DNA from: Sipunculus nudus
Taxonomy: Eukaryota; Annelida; Sipuncula; Golfingiida; Sipunculidae
Length of the DNA stretch: 64,000 bases
Direction of reading: 5' to 3'
Assembly (NCBI GenBank): GCA_026874595.1
Contig: CM049310.1
Coordinates: forward strand, 374,001-438,000
The notes under the pieces are model-generated. The model made no database searches. It was not told the origin of the DNA and saw only the letters and a program-made list of their open reading frames with translations. This document shows positions 45,755 through 59,500 of this stretch, in pieces. The translations under genes and the position numbers were made by a program. Within the stretch, counting starts at the first letter, position 1, and each line of letters begins with the position of its first letter.

Positions 45755-48700
45755 AAAATAAATATAAATTACATACATTTTTATTAAAAAATAACCCAAA
45801 GCCAATATTTACTATACTAAACATACACTATTGGAATGTTGGACCCACCGGTTTACCATAATTTAGTTTATCGGTTAGTTCATCGTCCATGCGTACATGT
45901 GCTGTTCAGAGAATACAATTACACATCTTTACACAGACGATCTCTGTGACCCAAACAACAGTTCGCTAGGTGATCGTGTTACATAGCTTGTCATCTACAG
46001 GGATTTTACTCCAGATATAGTATGACTATTTGTTTCTAAAGAACATAATTTCTCCTGACCTGACTTCATACCGTTTAAGAGGATGATGGGCCTTCATCAA
46101 TACGGACGATAACTAGAGCAGACTAGAGAGACTAAACCTAACTGAAAACATTACATAATGTAATCCACAAGCCTATATGTATACCAGCAACATCTGCAAA
46201 CTATCTGATAAAAATATAAATTTTAACTTGTGCTTGGTTGAGTGTTTACCTTTTCCCCTTATGACAAGACATTAATGCAAAACTCAGAGTCATTTTATAA
46301 TACTTTTCCCATGTATAATACATAAAATTAAATTAGATAAAGTTGGTTAATGCTAGTAAGTGCGCCGATACAGGTATATTGAATTATCAATGAGGGGATC
46401 AGTGACACATTGTGAATGTTTAATAAAGTTGCTGTACTGGGGATGCGTTACGCTCCTCACTCAGCGGTTATACACTTTAAAAAGTCGACCCACGTCTCTT
46501 GTTTGCTTTCATCGCTGCTTTGTATGGAAAGCTGCTATGGGTTACAACGCCTTGCTGGGACAGAGCAAAGAATTGTGATCGGGAGAGAACGCATGTCAAA
46601 TATTTAAAATTTGCTGGATGCACTATGCGATACTACACTCTCATTGGCCTGATCACAATTCTTTCTTATACACTTGCGTTTATAACATTTCGAGTTATTT
46701 GTATGGCAGGGCCTTTTGGTTTAGTACAATACTCCGGTTCGACCCCCGCAAAAATCTCGATAGAACCACATATCATTCACATTAAGGTTACGACTTCTGT
46801 ATCATTCCAAGCATGTGTGTATAAAACCTTAATACAACTTTAAAGAAGTATTCTTTAGTTGCATAAAAAATCAGATTTACACATCACGTGCGTGTTTTTT
46901 TTTTTTTTGTTTTTTTTTTTTTCATCTTATTTAGTTCATATCTTCATACCTCGTATCTGAAATATCAGTCATGACAGTTCACCCTGGACGCCATTTTCAT
47001 AATCTGGTGTGGCAACAGGATTAGTGGCTTCGGCATAATACGTCATCATTTTCAACGGCTATTACGTCATTTTCTGTGCGTTTGTATGAGCCATGACGTA
47101 GCTGATCCCAAGGTGTTGCTGTGTGTGTAAACAACAGATTACTTGCGTCCGACGCACAGACATACCACACCCGTGGATTATTTGGTCCTTTGAGCACCTG
47201 GTCCCCGAAGAGGTTGGATGAAGGGATTTATTCTTAGATCACAAGCGTTTCGTGAGAGCTTCGTATGTAAGTAAATCTTTACCCAGCTAGATTTATCTTC
47301 TTTAATAACATGATTACCGACAACCATGTGAAAGTGCATGCTAATAACAGACAAAAGATATATCTTTGACAAGAAATTCAGGCCTACACGTTTGCCGCTC
47401 GAAGCTACTGATTAATAGCTACATGTAATAAGAATATACGGCCTTATATGTCAATTCCGTTTGGGTTAGGTGCAACAGTGCGCGTAACATTACATACAGT
47501 TATTACAGGAACTTGTATTCGATTTTCTGGCACTCATAGATTATTCATTCCTTTCACTCCTATTAATGTTTAATTATATATGTTCGCTTAAGGAATTCGT
47601 TCAGACCTCAGTATTGTTTCTTGAACATGTTGGTCCGATTCCGCTCAGAATCTTACTGAACCACACACTATATTCATATTCAAAAATGCTCAAATGAACT
47701 TGCGTGTGTCCCACAAGTTTTGTTAATATGTTAGAAAAGAGCCCTCACATATTAGGATACTTCGAAAAGGGATATGTAATGTTGTGCAGACCAATGAGGG
47801 CACGGGTTGGGGGGGGGGGGGGGATAGGCTCACAGACGATATCACAGAGTTTAAATAATTATAAATCAAATATTGTGTATAGCTTTCCTTCACACGAAAC
47901 CTACAATCCGTTCGCTATAAGCTGGTTCATGCATGCTTTAACAACCACATCCCAAACTGACAATGCGCCCGCCGTCACTGCCTTCCAAAATTATTTTGGA
48001 GGAATTTTGTGGGTCACTAAGGGTGTCAGGCCATTATATTTAACTGGCTAGTTACTTGTTTTTCTATATTCATCCCTTGCTTCTCCAGTATAAGCTATCA
48101 CAGTGTCTGAATACTACAGAAGCAGTATAATTTACGTTTATTGCCAGGAATACACAACAGTAAAGTGAGCTTGAGCTTAAAGTTTAGTCGGTTGGACGAA
48201 TTCTGAATACCCTATCGCCCCTTAATCAAGTAAAAGAGGATAGAAATCAATGTTAGGTGTTGAAAAATTAAAAATAATAAAGCTTGGGCTTTTAGTCCAA
48301 TAAATTCTGACGATGTCAATGCTATATGACTTTTCGGGCATATTCATTCATGTATATTTCTACCCAATGGAGAGCATAACTATGTATTCAATACAGCTGC
48401 TATAACAAGCGCTACAGCATTTCATTTATTTTAGATTTCATTGCCGCTCATGTCCAGTGACCATCTCTTAAGTGGAAAATACGCGCCCTCGTTGTTAAGA
48501 TTTTGGCCTGGGGTCTCAGCGCATAAGATTTTCTGGATCGGACGTGAACCTACAAACTACAAAAAGTCATGCAAGCGCGCTACTTTACACCACATAATTC
48601 GGTCCAGATGTTACCCGTTACTCAATACTACAATGCTAACTTGCAAAACACACAACAGAGTCAGTGGAAGCGATGATACGGTATATCACATAAACGATTA

Positions 48701-48887
48701 CAAATTATGTTACATGCGTCATACAAACTGGGATTAAAAATTGAATTCAAAATGTTTATTATGAGTCCCTGCTTGATAAAAATCAGTTATTCACAAAATG
48801 TCTGTAATTGGATTTATATATATATTAAAGTTCATCAGTTCATACAACACCTATAGTTTGGCTCCCTTCTTAAATTTATTTTGCCAG
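45755..48887 (-). other. Presumed intron or 5' flank of the DYNLT gene
   Basis: The upstream exon should lie on the minus strand at higher coordinates, but I found no convincing one. The stretch contains the second copy of the dispersed repeat (46440-46680), poly-T (46894-46921) and poly-G (about 47810-47823) tracts. Confidence 0.4.
46440..46680 (+). repeat. Dispersed repeat, copy 2 (inverted relative to 607-850)
   Basis: It runs TACGCTCCTCACTCAGCGG, then AGAGCAAAGAATTGTGATC, ATGCAC and CTCTCATTGGCCTGATCAC. The same landmarks occur in the same order on the minus strand at 850-607. Confidence 0.5.
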
Positions 48888-48986
48888 GTTGTGGAGCCCA
48901 CTGCATGCCCTCGACTAGAGCTCGCTGGACTCTATACTCTCATGGCAAAATCATATGAGCAGAGGACCAGAAATGCGGTGTTCTGA
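48888..48986 (+). other. Possible terminal exon of an unidentified plus-strand gene
   Basis: TTTATTTTGCCAG precedes 32 open codons with a TGA stop. The reading, VVEPTACPRLELAGLYTLM followed by AKSYEQRTRNAVF, has normal composition and a clean acceptor. I do not recognise the protein and see no upstream exon. The small size makes chance a real possibility. Confidence 0.25.
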
Positions 48987-51900
48987 TATATCTTGTGTGC
49001 CTGTAATCTGGATCTAATTTATCCATAATCCGATTAACTAAATCGTGTCGGCCAAATTGTTTCTGGAGATCACTGTAGCTGGACTTTCTCTTTTCAGTCC
49101 GATATGAAAGCCCAGATTTTTAATGTGCAACAATTTAAAAAATATGGAAGGACAATATTTGTAAATTACTTTCAGATGTGTAGAAGGCCCTCAAATATAT
49201 TTCCAATGGATGAAGCGCACGGTGAATGTATAGGATCCCATCAAAATGTTATATATGCACGTAATAATTACATATTCTAAAATTATACAAAATATGCTCA
49301 AAGCATAAAGTCAATTATCTTGCAAGAAAATTAAATTATTCTTTTTCATCAACTTTGTTTTTTAAATTTATTTCTTTTTACTTATTACATATTAAAAAAT
49401 AGTTACATGGCCATACCTTTTTGGGGCCAATGGCCCTCAGTGGTCCTAATTTATCTGCCTGTGCTGCTGCCATCATCCACTGAACAAACTAAATGAAATC
49501 TGTTTTAGAAACTTTCTCCAAATGTTGGTTGTGCATCCAGGATACTGTCAGTAATATTACTTTGTGATCTCTCTGGTGGCCTATTTCAGCTGAGACACCG
49601 CTTTACGACAGCTGCCCTTACTTTACGACATCAGCCGGTAGCTGTTTGGTGTTTATGTTCAGCGCCCGGCTCTCCTGCTTGAACCTGTGGAAGATCCAAG
49701 TGATTGACAAACACACGTGACCAAAACGATACACGCCATTAGAGTGCCTGACACAAAGCAGTCATGTCCCTGACACAGAATTTACCTCCATGAAGTTCAT
49801 AACTATCGGTCACATAAACTGACATCATATCAAACTGACACAGTGTTTTATTTCTGCAAGCAGCTTAAAAATAGCCGATGGTTTCAGTGTAATTCATTAA
49901 ATCAAGATAAATATTTATTAATACGGCAAGTGTGCGAGCGTGATGAAATAAAACACATTTTAATTTAGTGCACATTGTTTTCACTTCTGCCAACTAAAGA
50001 GGTCATGTTTTCACCTGTATACTTCTTTGTTTCTTGATTTTTTGGGGTTTTTTTTTTTGGGGGGGGGGGGTATGTTTGTTCTTCGGATTATGTAAACTGT
50101 TAAACAGATTTTAACAGAACATTTTACAGTGTTGGACACTGACCAGAATGTTCTTATTCAATTTTGGTGGCATGCCACGCATTTTATAGTTCGACCACAG
50201 GGGACACCTGTACAATCAGCCTCTGTCCGACTCCCATTATGTGAAGTGAATACTGAGGAGCGGTATAAGTATCTTAATGTGATGGTATATTTTCATGCGA
50301 TTTCTGCCGGTGTTGAGGACCAACAGGTGAAGCATTATTTTATTATGACAAATATTATTGACAAGTTTAAGATATATCGCGAGGTCATGTTAACGAGAGA
50401 ATACGGCAATACATTTTTATCAAAAGTATGATAAACTTCTTTAAGTACAGGTATTCCATTAGACGGTGTTTACAGGATTATCGCACCGCAACACCAGCAG
50501 TGCAATTACATGGATTTAAGCCAAACATGGTGTCTCGATTGTACATAACAAATGTATTGCATACGGAAACGGAAAAAAAGTATACATTAAACATCTCAGT
50601 TCAATTTCATTTAAGAAACACCGCATGCTGACATTTAAGAAAAAAAATAACAATTAAGAGGTTAAAGAAAGAAAAACCTCATTTGAAATATAAAGGAAGA
50701 CATTTTTATCATCGATGAGAATTCCTGTTTGCATTCTAGCTTTAATACAAACATTGTTTCTGAAATTTGATTAAGGTACCGTTTTCGTAAAATAAAGCCT
50801 TACCTTTAATTGAATGCCTGTATTTTTTAAGTGACCTTTCGATTCTTGGTTTTGTTTGGAAGACCTCTGTTATCATATGCTTGTTTAAATACGATCATGC
50901 AACTCGGACCGCCTGCTGGGAACTGAAACCCGGGTACTACAAACAGTGTCAATATGCGACCTTGTTCCTCGAGAGAGCACGGTACTTTATGTGACAGGGA
51001 CTCGGTCAAGAGTAAGCATAACACTGAACTGTCACCGTGTTTTAGTAAACACGACCCACGTGTTTGTCTTTAATATACCGGGTTGTTTACTTGAAATACA
51101 CATGACGTGGTCTGTTTCAGGTATGCGAGACCCGAGCCACAGGTGCCCACATGAAATTGAAAACGATTGCTGCGATGACGGGCAGATCATCAACTCAGTA
51201 GCCCCGCCCACTCATGCTCTCTGTGTACAGACTCTCATTCTTCTATTAAACCCAAATTTAAGAATGGCTCAGCACCATGTTTACTGTTCAATATACCTTA
51301 TAGCAAACTAACGGTTAAGTGCCTGTCATCAACCACAAGGGAACCTCTAACACTATTGGGTGACTGGCCCTGATGCCCTTAGGGTGTTTATTTTGATAGT
51401 TTTGTCTCAGAAAAATAGCACATGTATATATTTCGTCTTCCATGTAAACTTTTATATACACACAGGTCACATATTCTCTAAGCCAAATGTTCTCTTATCA
51501 TAAATATTCGCGTACCACAGAAGTTTTTGCAGAGTAGAGATTACCCTGCATATAAAATCAAAAAGGATGAATTAATTCACTTTTTTAAGACAATGCGTAA
51601 ATTGCGTACCTTCAACAATTATATATTATTCTTTTAACATATTCTCTACATAACTGAAATGTATTGTTCTGAGTAATGGTGCAATATATGTATATGTTTG
51701 GTAACACTACGCCATGCCATAATAAACTTAAGGTTAGTGGAAAACAATGAGGCCCAGCTGGATTCGGGCGTTCACTTGTGTTATACAAATTAAGGAGATT
51801 TTATTTATATCCTTTTGTTTTCTAACATTCATTTATGGAAAGTACGAAATGTTTTATTGCAAGACCAACGATGTTCGAGGTTTTTACTGAAGATAAAGGT

Positions 51901-54124
51901 CACCGTCAGGTAAACGTTATCTTCAAATACAGACTATTCCATAAAATGTAATAATCTCTATTCATTTTGCTATATGGTTAATCCAATAATAACTTAAAAG
52001 ACAGAACAATTTATAAACAGTCTTTGTTGCAAACGTTGACATGATGGTTTAATGCAAATATCTGAACACAAGGAATTCATGTATAGCCAATTTGTGCATC
52101 ATCTCGTACAAGATATGTAACATACTGTTTACGATGGCATATATGAGCAGGTCGCAACACTATGAGAGATCACAGCCGATTTGCACACAACTAGTCCTGA
52201 TAATTCGCATACTATATATAACAAATATGACCCACAGAGTATTCAGTATTTTGAATGATGATATAATGATATATTTTTTTATATGATCTCTAATATAGGT
52301 ACACTAGTTATGCAGCCTGATATAAGCTGATCAGGCGTCTAAAAGTGTGTACACTGACCCGTTTTTAAAGAGTGCAGAAAGGCTTGATACCAAATAAATA
52401 CCACATGTCAACTTACTTGAGACACTCAAGACTTAGCTGGTGTATACATAACGATATAAATAGCCAGGTCATTCCATTAGCGGGAAGTAAGAGCGAATTG
52501 CCGCAGGTTAATCTTTTCCATATTGATAATGATTTTACTGCTAGATGAAAACAGGAGGGCGCCATTACCTTGTACTAGATAAAACGTGCCAGATGGTCGG
52601 CCTAAGTGTCTGGGACGTGAGGTATTTTTATGTCGTGACACAGTAATATGACTAAAACAGAGGCGTGCTTTCATGATTCGTTGGGACAATCGTCTATATG
52701 TGGAGAAACTTACATATTGATCATGTGATCGCTCGTCAGCCTAGGGTCGGTCACACTAAAAGGGCCTGTTGCATAAATTAATCACAAGGCTGCCAAGCGT
52801 CGCAACAGGTTCGCAGGCATTAAAGTCGATGTCATAAAACCATCACAGAGTTGCGATGTGTCCAAACCATCCAACATTTGCGATAACAAAACCGGGGCCA
52901 AAGGCTCATCGGAGCATTTTGTAATGCCAATAGGCCTAAGGGTATAAAAATTATTCACCGGTTGTCCCCATCACGGTCTCATTTTTTCTAACGAATATTT
53001 TTGTAGTATTCTAATGACAAATTAGAACAGCTATTTACTGATATTATTTCCTCCAATATATCAAGAAGTATTTATGACGGTTTTTTATAATATCATATCA
53101 TATCAACCGGCGTTCGGTGAACATAATCATCATTTATGCACATGGCAATTTTCCACAATGCAGATTATGGCGGCCATATTCTGTTTCCGACGATATCTCA
53201 GTTACAAACGATGGTAATTTGTAGTACATAATTATGTATTATAGACCTAATTCACGTGGGTACTAAATCGTTCTGTCAATCAACTCTCTGACCACGCCTT
53301 GGAAATGCCCGTTTATTTTAGAGTTGTAGGAACGATGCTCAGTGAGTCCTGAGAGGTCGTTTTCCTTTTTTCCTCATTAACCTTAAGGAATTTGACATTG
53401 TTTGATAAATTTCGCCAAGGGTCTATCGAAAAATTATCTATCAAAAACTAACTACGCCAATGATAAATTCGGCCCATGGAAAGCTTTCCCGAATGAACCC
53501 TTCTGAAGATGCGCGGACTTGTCAAAACCACAAGAACTGGTAATATGCCAGTGTATATACCCCATAATGGGTTTTAATAGACATTCAGTAGCGTAAAGCC
53601 ATAGGAACAACTGTTTAGAGTAAAATATCGTATTTTGCAGATTAGACAATTAGTAATTAAAGAAAAGCCTCTTATCTAAAGACACAATGACGTTCTGCTC
53701 AGACCACCATAACAAGTTTTTAACATCATTGGTATACTATGTGTCACAAAGGTGCAGATTTGCAGTCACACGTGTAACGCCATCTGTTTTATTTATTTTT
53801 GGGTTTCCGCTCGGGAGCTCTATATACTCCCCATTGTTGGTATGTAAATGGGGAAAAAAGGACCAATCAACATATTTTTAATTTAATAAATCATTTTAGA
53901 TAGATATATTTAATATAATTTAATAAACGTTTAATTTAATATAGTAATGTTATAATAATATCGGCATGTGACATTCAGTTTAAATTAGTAAATAAGTAAA
54001 AGCTGGCATGCTTGGCAAAGCGTTTTGGCTTCGGCCTCTGCCAACAACAGAGAAACCAAACCCACTTCTCAGCCTGATCTTCTTCGATTTCCGCTGCAGC
54101 AATATTAGGTCGCCAAAGTGGACC
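48987..54124. other. Unassigned DNA
   Basis: No exon, RNA gene or second-copy repeat is convincingly visible. A poly-T/poly-G tract lies at about 50048-50070. Frames of 100-121 codons (50129-50431, 50946-51311) match no family I know. Confidence 0.45.
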
Positions 54125-55240
54125 AATCTCTTTCAATTTTTAGCGAACCTGTGAGCTTATGCGATGGTGTGGCGTCGTCCGGCGTCCGTCGTCCGTCGTC
54201 TGTCGTCCGTCGTCTGCCGTCTGTACGTTAACCCATACTATCTTGAAAACGGAAAGAGTTAGCATCAGGAAATTTTATGCAAAAAAAATAGTCATCTAAA
54301 AAACTATATTGGGTTTTGCTTATTTTTTGGCTAACTGCATTTTCTCAGATTTAATTGGGAAAAAGCTAAAAAAGCTTTAAAAATCTTCTTCTCCGAAACT
54401 GTTCGGCCAAATTGTCCAATATTTCACAGAAATGATTCCTGGAACAATCTTTCTCAAGTTTATTCGAATGGTTTAAGTTCGGTGATTTTTGGCCGAGTTA
54501 CAGGAAGTTGAACTTAGTCATCTGTCCAAAAAAGCATACTAAAATTACATTATCAGAAACGGCTGGAGCTATCATCACTAAATTTTATGCCAATGTTGGT
54601 CACATGAGTCATATCTGAAATTGAGGTATTGGTGGCGCCACCTGCATCGGCCTTTTTTGTATGGGGGTCATCAGTGCCCGTATCATACTGACGGCTACAA
54701 AAAACTTCTTCTCTGAAACCATATGGCCAAATTGTTTAATATCGCACAGAAATGATCATAGGGTAGGCCTTTCTTAAGTTTGTTCAAATGGTCTCAGTTC
54801 AGTGACTTTTGGCTGAGTTATGGGAAGCTGAATTTAGTCATATGCCACAACATCCCATTTAGCTAAGTGGCTACAAAGATCTTCTTCTCAAAAACCACTG
54901 GGCCAAATTCTTACATCTCACACATTAATAATCCTTAGATGTTGATAATTCAAGTTTGTTAAAATGGTTTTGGTTCAGTGATTTTTGGCTGAGTTATGGG
55001 AAGCTTAACTTAGCCATTTTGCTGTATTTTCCCATATGAGTTATAAACCTGTAAAACGTTTTTTGACTAATGCCACTGAGGCAAATTTGATTAATATTTT
55101 ACAAGAATAATCCCCTGAATAATTCTTATAATAATTGTCCCATATGGTTCCAAAGAATGAATTTTGGCTGAATTATAAAGATTGAATTGAGTCATTTTAC
55201 CATATATGTAAGCTGTGTGAAGTAGATACATCTAGTTTTA
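54125..55240 (+). repeat. Family-4 dispersed element with GTCC leader and repeated units
   Basis: TTTTTAGCGAACCTGTGAGC leads into GGCGTCCGTCGTCCGTCGTC and TACGTTAACCCATAC, the same architecture as the family-1 leader but a different sequence. Three to four units follow, each with ATCTTCTTCTC, GGCCAAATT, ATTTxxCACAxAAATGAT-like and GTGATTTTTGGCxGAGTTA blocks about 280 bp apart. GGTGGCGCCACC is at 54631-54642. The right boundary is approximate. The element encodes nothing recognisable. Confidence 0.65.
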
Positions 55241-56572
55241 TTACAGCCAATGGCACAGCTCAGACCCTGTATTCCACATCATCATGAAACGTTTGTCAAC
55301 CTTATTCATTTGTCTGTTTGTCCGTCCAGCCGAATATCAAAATGTTCTCAGTGGATTCAGTGAAATTATGTGGTTTGGTGTGCTATGAACAGCTGAAGAT
55401 CTTTTGAAGGAACATTTTATATACGCGCGGACATGGATGCTGATCAAGCCAGTTTCCCTTTCTCTCTGATTATCTAGTGGCTAGTGTTTATTTCATATTG
55501 GAACGAACCGATCAACATGATACTTTTGTTTTGGTGTCAGCAGGAATAACTAAAGACCTTAATGGAAATAAATTTTATGAGAGGCTAGGTTACATCCCCA
55601 AGAACATTGGATGAGGCGAATCTGGGTGCGGATCCAGGCATGTTCTCCAAATGACGAAAGTGACACTGCTTGGTTCACTGGGGAAGCTTTCATAACGCCA
55701 CCTTTTGGACCTGTATATGTATACATATCAACTATATCCTATGAATTATATATATATATTTTTTTTAAATTTCTGATGGCTATGCAGAATGCGGATGAGG
55801 AGTAGCGAAGTCACGGTGAAGTCCACCCTTGATGATAAAATGATGATTTAATTTGATGCAGTTTATGGCTTCCGTTACTTATTTTTATTCATATAAAACT
55901 TCAAAATCAAAAGATTAAATGGTAGGATATAATCCTTATGTTATAACCTGTGCTCCTGCAATTAAGGCCCATTTTACTCGGTAAGCATTACACCGGGCGG
56001 ACCCCGACTGCGGGCGAGTTCGTCTTGGACGGATTTTTCGTGAACAGAGTTCAACCGTTGGCATCACTAGCGTATAGTTTCTAACCAATGACACTGCGAC
56101 AGACCCTTTACCAAAATAATAACAAATTTCTGAAGAATTTCGGGAAAATATGTATGATTACCACCCTGACGAGATAACTAGCACGATCCCTGACACCACG
56201 ACACCACAAGAATATATAAGAGTTGTCAGATATAACATAGATTGTAATGAAGTTGGTATCAGTATCAAAGTATAAAGCTAAAGGCACGTTCTAAATAAAT
56301 ACGTTTTGGTCATAGCATCGACAAATTGTTCTATTGGTTGTATGGTAGTAGGCGATGAACATACTACTTGACATTTTGCCAGTAAAGAAAATGCTATTTT
56401 CAATAAAATAAATTGTAAGAATTCCTTGCACAGTCGTAAATATCAGGTTTAGACCTTGCACTGTTAATTCAGGTTGGTTTTCTTTCGAACAATTTCTGTT
56501 GCTTGGTTATTCGTGTGTGCGCATCCTAAGTTATTTATACACTCAGCAGCTGCCAGCTGCGTCGCTTCATGC
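55241..56572. other. Unassigned DNA before the satellite
   Basis: No supported feature. Just before the array, TTAATTCAG at about 56464-56472 followed by an open frame into the first repeat units looks like a splice acceptor, but this is weak. Confidence 0.4.
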
Positions 56573-59500
56573 GATCAAGTTAGCTCTCGACATCCTCTAT
56601 GGTATACAGATGTTCCGTGCGTGGTGACAAGGCATCAAGTTAGCTCTCGACATCCCCTATGGTATACAGATGTTCCGTGCGTGGTGACAAGGCATCAAGT
56701 TAGCTCTGGACATCCTCTATGGTATACAGATGTTCCGTGCGTGGTGACAAGGCATCAAATTAGCTCTCGATATCCTCTATGGTATACAGATGTTCCGTGC
56801 GTGTGTGACAAGGCATCAAGTTAGCTCTGGACATCCTCTATGGTATACAGATGTTCCGTGCTTGGTGACAAGGCATCAAGTTAGCTCTGGACATCCTCTA
56901 TGGTATACAGATGTTCCGTGCGTGGTGACAAGGCAACAAGTTAGCTCTCGATATCCTCTATGCTGTACAGATGTTCCGTGCGTGGTGACAAGGCATCAAG
57001 TAAGCTCTGGACATCCTCTATGTTATACAGATGTTCCGTGCTTGGTGACAAGGCATCAAGTTAGCTCTCGACATCCTCTATGGTATACAGATGTTCCGTG
57101 CGTGGTGACAAGGCATCAAGTTAGCTCTGGATATCCTCTATGGTGTACAGATGTTCCGTGCGTGGTGACAAGGCATCAAGTTAGCTCTCGACATCCTCTA
57201 TGGTATACAGATGTTCCGTGCGTGGTGACAAGGCAACAAGTTAGCTCTCGATATCCTCTATGGTATACAGATGTTCCGTGCGTGGTGACAAGGCATCAAG
57301 TTAGCTCTGGACATCCTCTATGGTATACAGATGTTCCGTGCGTGGTGACAAGGCAACAAGTTAGCTTTGGACATCCTCTATGGTATACAGATGTTCCGTG
57401 CGTGGTGACAAGGCAACAAGTTAGCTTTCGACATCCTCTATGGTATACAGATGTTCCGTGCGTGGTGACAAGGCAACAAGTTAGCTCTGAAAATCCTCTA
57501 TGGTATACAGATGTTCCGTGAGTAGTGACAAGGCATCAAGTTAACTCTGGACATCCTCTATGGTATACAGATGTTCCTCGCGTGGAGACAAGGCAACAAT
57601 TTCGCTCTGGACATCCTCTATGGTATACAGATGTTCCCTGCGTGGTGACAAGGCAACAAGTTAGCTCTGGACATCCTCTATGGTATACAGATGTTCCGTA
57701 CGTGGTGACAAGGCAACAAGTTAGCTCTCGATATCCTCTATGGTATACAGATGTTCCGTGCGTGGTGACAAGGCAACAAGTTAGCTCTCGATATCCTCTA
57801 TGGTATACAGATGTTCCGTGCGTGGTGACAAGGCATCAAGTTAGCTCTGGACATCCTCTATGGTATACAGATGTTCCGTGCGTGGTGACAAGGCAACAAG
57901 TTAGCTCTCGATATCCTCTATGGTATACAGATGTTCCGTGCGTGGTGACAAGGCAACAAGTTAGCTCTCGATATCCTCTATGGTATACAGATGTTCCGTG
58001 CGTGGTGACAAGGCATCAAGTTACCTCTGGACATCCTCTATGGTATACAGATGTTCCGTGCGTGGTGACAAGGCATCAATTTAGCTCTGGACATCCTCTA
58101 TGGTATACAGATGTTCCGTGCTTGGTGACAAGGCATCAAGTTAGCTCTCGACATCCTCTATGGTATACAGATGTCCCGTGCGTGGTGACAAGGCATCAAG
58201 TTAGCTCTGGACATCCTCTATGGTATACAGATGTTCCGTGCTTGGTGACAAGGCATCAAGTTAGCTCTCGACATCCTCTATGGTAGTATACAGATGTTCC
58301 GTGCGGGGTGACAAGGCATCAACTTAGCTCTGGACATCCTATATGGTATACAGATGTTCCGTGCGTGGTGACAAGGCATCAAGTTAGCTCTGGACATCCT
58401 CTATGGTATACAGATGTTCCGTGCGTGGTGACAAGGCATCAAGTTAGCTCTGGACATCCTCTATGGTATACAGATGTTCCGTGCGTGGTGACAAGGCATC
58501 AAGTTAGCTCTGGACATCCTCTATGGTATACAGATGTTCCGTGCGTGGTGACAAGGCAACAAGTTAGCTCTCGATATCCTCTATGGTATACAGATGTTCC
58601 GTGCGTGGTGACAAGGCATCAATTTAGCTCTGGACATCCTCTATGGTATACAGATGTTCCGTGCTTGGTGACAAGGCATCAAGTTAGCTCTGGACACCCT
58701 CTATGGAATACAGATGTTCCTTGCGTGGTGACAAGGCAACAAGTTAGCTCTCGATGTCCTCTATGGTATACAGATGTTCCGTGCGTGGTGACAAGGCATC
58801 AAGTTAGCTCTGGACATCCTCTATGATATACAGATGTTCCGTGCGTGGTGACAAGGCAACAAGTTAGCTCTCGATATCCTCTATGGTATACAGATGTTCC
58901 GTGCGTGATGACAAGGCATCAAGTTAGCTCTGGACATCCTCTATGGTATACAGATGTTCCGTGCGTGGTGACAAGGCATCAAGTTAGCTCTGGACATCCT
59001 CTATGGTATACAGATGTTCCGTGCTTGGTGACAAGGCATCAAGTTAGCTCTGGACATCCTCTATGGTATACAGATGTTCCGTGCGTGGTGACAAGGCAAC
59101 AAGTTAGCTCTCGATATCCTCTATGGTGTACAGATGTTCCGTGCGTGGTGACAAGGCATCAAGTTAGCTCTGGACATCCTCTATGGTATACAGATGTTCC
59201 GTGCGTGGTGACAAGACATCAAGTTAGCTCTCGACATCCTCTATGGTATACAGATGTTCCGTGCGTGGTGACAAGGCAACAAGTTAGCGCTCGATATCCT
59301 CTATGGTATACAGATGTTCCGTGCGTGGTGACAAGGCATCAAGTTAGCTCTGGACATCCTCTATGGTATACAGATGTTCCGTGCGTGGTGACAAGGCATC
59401 AAGTTAGCTCTGGACATCCTCTATGGTATACAGATGTTCCGTGGGTGGTGACAAGGCATCAAGTTAGCTCTCGATATCCGCTATGGTATACAGATGTTCC

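Noticed and set aside
46725-46760. tRNA or SINE box B (GGTTCGACCCC)
   Set aside because: The box B match is good but there is no box A at 30-60 bp upstream and no cloverleaf.
50946-51311. 121-codon plus-strand frame after an acceptor-like TTTCAG
   Set aside because: The frame is open before and after the acceptor, contains no recognisable domain, and no partner exon was seen.
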